8,640 nt of DNA, from contig JAIDNR010000305.1 in NCBI GenBank assembly GCA_029063695.1, forward strand, positions 1 through 8,640, given 5' to 3'. Position numbers and translations under genes: made by a program. Shown piece by piece: positions 6,716 to 8,640 of the stretch. Within the stretch, counting starts at the first letter, position 1, and the number at the start of each line of letters is the position of its first letter. The DNA is from Ruminococcus sp. Lineage in GTDB: Bacteria > Bacillota > Clostridia > Oscillospirales > Ruminococcaceae. The notes beneath the pieces are model-generated. The model had not been told where the DNA came from and did no database searches. It worked only from the letters and a program-made list of their open reading frames with translations.

Positions 6716-7489
6716 TCAGTCACGCAGAAATCCCGTGAGGGTATCAGACGGCGATGCACCACGGGTAAGAACACGTCCGAGACCTGCCAAATATGCCTTT
6801 CGTCCCGATTCAACAGCCTGACGGAATGCTTCTGCCATAACAGGCAGGTCGCCTGCCGTTGCCAATGCAGTATTTGACATTACAGCCGCTGCACCCATTT
6901 CCATAGCTTCACAAGCCTGCGACGGTCTGCCTATTCCTGCATCTACTATAATAGGAAGGTCGATTTCATCTATAAGAATCTGTATGAAGTCTCTGGTTGC
7001 AAGTCCTTTATTTGAACCAATAGGAGATGCAAGAGGCATTACAGATGCCGCACCTGCATTGACCAAATCCCTTGCAGTATTCAAGTCAGGGTACATATAC
7101 GGCATTACTATAAAGCCCTCTTTTGCAAGGATTTCAGTAGCTTTTACAGTTTCGGCATTATCGGGAAGAAGATACTTTGTATCTCTCATAATTTCGATTT
7201 TAACAAAGTCACCACAGCCGAGTTCCCTTGCAAGACGAGCAATTCTTACTGCTTCATCTGCTGTTCTCGCACCTGAAGTATTTGGCAGAAGCGTTACGCC
7301 CTCAGGAATATAATCAAGTATGTTTTCGCTTTCGGCAGTATTCGCACGGCGGACAGCAAGAGTGATAATTTCTGCCCCTGCATACTTTACAGCCGCTTGA
7401 ATGAGTTTCAGAGAATATTTTCCCGAACCAAGTATAAAGCGTGAATTAAATTCGTGACCGCCCAGAACAAGCTTGTCGTTTTCAATCAT
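6716..7489 (-). CDS. thiG: Thiazole synthase ThiG, 257 aa
   Basis: Builds the thiazole phosphate ring from 1-deoxyxylulose 5-phosphate, dehydroglycine from ThiH and sulfur from ThiS thiocarboxylate. The protein has the full ThiG barrel: FILGSGKY (18-25), ALAVRR-type segment TLAVRRAN (43-50), PNTSG (69-73), the catalytic lysine Lys97 in FVKIE that forms the Schiff base with the sugar, MPLASPIGSNKGL (151-163), VDAGIGRPS (182-190) and SNTA (205-208). It is of normal length. The ATG at 7489 has GGGAG eight nt upstream and is favoured over the in-frame ATG at 7504. It overlaps the end of thiF by 8 nt, which suggests coupling between the sulfur activator and its client. Confidence 0.97.
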   Translation of the reverse strand: MIENDKLVLGGHEFNSRFILGSGKYSLKLIQAAVKYAGAEIITLAVRRANTAESENILDYIPEGVTLLPNTSGARTADEAVRIARLARELGCGDFVKIEIMRDTKYLLPDNAETVKATEILAKEGFIVMPYMYPDLNTARDLVNAGAASVMPLASPIGSNKGLATRDFIQILIDEIDLPIIVDAGIGRPSQACEAMEMGAAAVMSNTALATAGDLPVMAEAFRQAVESGRKAYLAGLGRVLTRGASPSDTLTGFLRD

Positions 7490-8123
7490 TTTCAACACTC
7501 CCATTAATTATTTGTATTACTTTATGTGCCTGATGACCTGCGCAGACCATTACACGGGAAGAAACAAGTCCCATGCCGTCAGATATATCGCTTTCGCCGT
7601 CACCGCACATATAAAATCTTTCTGTTATTTTTTTTGTCCTGATTTTATCCGCATTGCCAAGTCCTGCCATTCCCGAACCTGATACAATGTATTTTTCGGG
7701 CATCTTTTCAAGCACGCAGTTGACAAGCTCCGCTTTTGATTCAGCATTGTCAAATGCCTCACAGATTATATCGTCATCTTTTAAAATGTCACAGATATTT
7801 TTTTCGTCAAGCTTTATGCAGGTGCGTTTTATATCGGTATAAGGCATGATTTTCAGCAGTATATCATACAAGGCATCTGTCTTGTATCGGTCAATCTGAC
7901 TAATAAAATACTGCTGACGGTTTATGTTGGATATATCTACTTTATCAAAATCGATTATGTGAAGATGTCCTACTCCCGCACGTACAAGTGATACGGCTAT
8001 ATTTGAGCCGAGTCCGCCGAGTCCGCATACGGCAACGGACGTTTCGGACAGCTTTTTCTGCAATACTTCTCCGTGACGTTCGGCAAGTGCCTTATATACT
8101 TCATTATATGACGGTATTCCCAT
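7482..8123 (-). CDS. thiF: ThiF family 2 adenylyltransferase for ThiS, 213 aa
   Basis: An E1-like enzyme that adenylates the C-terminal glycine of ThiS so that sulfur can be loaded. It shows the ATP-binding GLGGLGS (34-40), the acidic pair IIDFD (56-60), the arginine-finger NINRQQ (66-71) and EAFDNAESK (122-130) with the conserved Asp125. It is shorter than enterobacterial ThiF (about 250 aa) and lacks the paired CXXC zinc site; only single cysteines (Cys173, Cys194) occur in the C-terminal part. This matches the short thiamine-type ThiF of clostridia (family 2). The ATG at 8123 is chosen because GGAGG lies 8 nt upstream, inside the last codons of thiS; a TTG at 8141 is much weaker. One base separates it from the thiS stop. 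Confidence 0.94.
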   Translation of the reverse strand: MGIPSYNEVYKALAERHGEVLQKKLSETSVAVCGLGGLGSNIAVSLVRAGVGHLHIIDFDKVDISNINRQQYFISQIDRYKTDALYDILLKIMPYTDIKRTCIKLDEKNICDILKDDDIICEAFDNAESKAELVNCVLEKMPEKYIVSGSGMAGLGNADKIRTKKITERFYMCGDGESDISDGMGLVSSRVMVCAGHQAHKVIQIINGSVEND

Positions 8124-8124
8124 A

Positions 8125-8319
8125 TCAGCCGCCTCCGACAAAACGGACTATTTCAACAGAATCGCCGTCTTTCAGGACAGTTCCGTCATACTCCGATTTC
8201 GGTACTATCTCCATATTCAGCTCAATGGCAACACGCCTGTCGGAATATCCCAGCTCCGCAAGAATTTCAGAAATACTTTTTCCGTCGGCTTCAGTCAATG
8301 TACCATTTATCTTTACCAT
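8125..8319 (-). CDS. thiS: Sulfur carrier protein ThiS, 64 aa
   Basis: A small ubiquitin-fold protein that carries sulfur as a C-terminal thiocarboxylate to ThiG. The sequence opens MVKINGTL, continues with a helix (ISEILAELGY) and the strand VAIELNMEIV, and ends DGDSVEIVRFVGGG with the di-glycine terminus required for adenylation by ThiF. The length of 64 residues is normal. The ATG at 8319 has GGGAG seven nt upstream; the ATG at 8337 would add six residues and put this site inside the gene. It is the first gene of the operon, just downstream of the riboswitch attenuator, and is followed one base later by thiF. Confidence 0.95.
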   Translation of the reverse strand: MVKINGTLTEADGKSISEILAELGYSDRRVAIELNMEIVPKSEYDGTVLKDGDSVEIVRFVGGG

Positions 8320-8351
8320 ATAATCACTCCCATACATTTATAATATATAAT

Positions 8352-8375
8352 AAAAAGAGTCCGCAGACGCAGACT
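8352..8375 (-). terminator. Attenuator terminator of the TPP riboswitch
   Basis: On the minus strand AGTCTGC pairs with GCGGACT around a 4-nt loop (8358-8375), followed after one C by TTTTT (8352-8356). It sits 12 nt after the aptamer and about 30 nt before the thiS start. The left arm AGTCTGCG (8368-8375) can alternatively pair with CGCAG..ACT in the 3' side of the aptamer (8393-8402, with a GG bulge), which would be the antiterminator. TPP binding would thus allow termination. Confidence 0.9.
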
Positions 8376-8387
8376 TCAATAAAAAAT

Positions 8388-8481
8388 ATCTCAGTCCCTG
8401 CGCCGGCATTATCCGCTCAGGTTCAACGGGTCGAAAGTCACTTACTTTCCTCTCAGCCTGTTTCACAAGCTCCCCTGAAAT
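8388..8481 (-). ncRNA. TPP (thiamine pyrophosphate) riboswitch aptamer, THI box
   Basis: The minus strand carries the conserved THI-box blocks: GGCTGAGAGG (8449-8458), a P3 stem GAAAGT/ACTTTC with its loop, ACCCGTTGAACCTGA (8417-8431), GGATAATGCC (8405-8414) and GCAGGGACTGAGA. P1 can form from ATTTCAG (8475-8481) and CTGAGAT (8388-8394). It controls the downstream thi operon by sensing thiamine pyrophosphate; the following terminator indicates control by transcription attenuation. Confidence 0.97.
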
Positions 8482-8483
8482 TT

Positions 8484-8512
8484 AATATATCACATTTTTG
8501 TAAAATTGTCAA
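8484..8512 (-). promoter_or_regulatory. Promoter of the thiamine operon
   Basis: On the minus strand a perfect TTGACA (8507-8512), a 17-nt spacer and TATATT (8484-8489) preceded by TGA, so an extended -10. The predicted start at about 8477-8478 falls inside the first strand of aptamer P1, so the transcript would have almost no leader before the riboswitch. Confidence 0.85.
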
Positions 8513-8592
8513 GCAATATGAAGTCTATTGTTGGTTTTTCACAATATTTTCCCTCTCTTTTAAACAATATTAACGAAATTACATATAAGCAC
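8513..8592. other. Intergenic spacer without recognisable gene
   Basis: The A+T-rich spacer between the thi promoter and the divergent promoter at the right edge. I see no coding frame with a ribosome binding site and no stable hairpin. ACAATATT occurs twice (8541-8548 and 8564-8571), which is not striking in such composition. Confidence 0.6.
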
Positions 8593-8621
8593 TTGATTTT
8601 TCCATATCATTGTGATATAAT
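8593..8621 (+). promoter_or_regulatory. Divergent plus-strand promoter for a gene beyond the window
   Basis: TTGATT (8593-8598), a 17-nt spacer and a perfect TATAAT (8616-8621) preceded by TGA (extended -10). The predicted start is near 8628, with the gene to the right of the window end. The -10 and start region overlap a Fur-box-like sequence. Confidence 0.7.
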
Positions 8622-8635
8622 GATAATAACGATGA
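8605..8635. promoter_or_regulatory. Fur-box-like operator overlapping the divergent promoter
   Basis: TGATAAT (8621-8627), one base, then ACGATGA (8629-8635) matches the 7-1-7 Fur-family consensus TGATAAT-N-ATTATCA at 11 of 14 positions. A second dyad, TATCATT (8605-8611) and AATGATA (8619-8625) with a 7-nt spacer, overlaps it across the -10. The position suits a repressor. The assignment to Fur is inference, since A+T-rich promoter DNA gives chance matches. Confidence 0.4.
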
Positions 8636-8640
8636 TATAT

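Noticed and set aside
6706..6813. N-terminal extension of ThiH
   Set aside because: The extra 36 codons lie over thiG in another frame and have no ThiH similarity. The ATG at 6705 has a strong GAGGTGAT site.
8541..8571. Repeated ACAATATT as regulator sites
   Set aside because: The two copies are short, A+T-rich and not placed relative to either promoter in a convincing way.

Overview
The window looks like chromosomal DNA from a strictly anaerobic, low-to-mid G+C Firmicute, most probably a Ruminococcus-like member of the Oscillospiraceae. This is inferred from three things: an oxygen-independent ThiH-type thiamine pathway, a secreted esterase carrying a Thr-rich linker and a dockerin (typical of rumen or gut fibre degraders), and TTGACA/TATAAT-type promoters with GGAGG-type ribosome binding sites. 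All nine recognised genes lie on the minus strand, so transcription runs from the right of the window to the left.

Right part (about 8520 down to 2123): a complete-looking de novo thiamine operon. A consensus-like promoter with an extended -10 (8484-8512) lies directly against a TPP riboswitch (8388-8481), followed by an intrinsic terminator that acts as attenuator (8352-8375). The genes follow in the order thiS, thiF (short family-2 type), thiG, thiH, tenI-like, a thiE-thiD fusion, and thiC. They overlap or are separated by no more than 18 nt. ThiS carries sulfur, ThiF activates it, ThiH makes dehydroglycine from tyrosine, ThiG builds the thiazole and the TenI-like protein probably aromatises it. 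ThiC makes HMP-P, the ThiD half phosphorylates it to HMP-PP, and the ThiE half couples the two halves to thiamine phosphate. The last kinase step (ThiL) and sulfur supply (IscS/ThiI) are not in the window.

Left part (2145 down to 19): a second unit. A promoter for it sits inside the end of thiC (2117-2145) and overlaps an oppositely directed plus-strand promoter-like sequence (2096-2124) and a perfect 10-bp inverted repeat. The unit encodes a secreted SGNH/CE3-like carbohydrate esterase with a dockerin and an unexplained C-terminal extension, then an A+T-rich gene for a GAD-like/DUF1851 (Tdi1-type immunity) protein, and ends at a strong intrinsic terminator (19-52).

The right edge (8593-8640) holds a divergent plus-strand promoter whose -10 and start region overlap a Fur-box-like sequence; its gene lies outside the window. 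I see no mobile element, CRISPR array, tRNA or rRNA. Most of the window is a recognisable, known pathway. The less ordinary parts are the overlapping promoters and palindrome at 2092-2145, the esterase extension, the orphan immunity-like gene, and the Fur-like divergent promoter.
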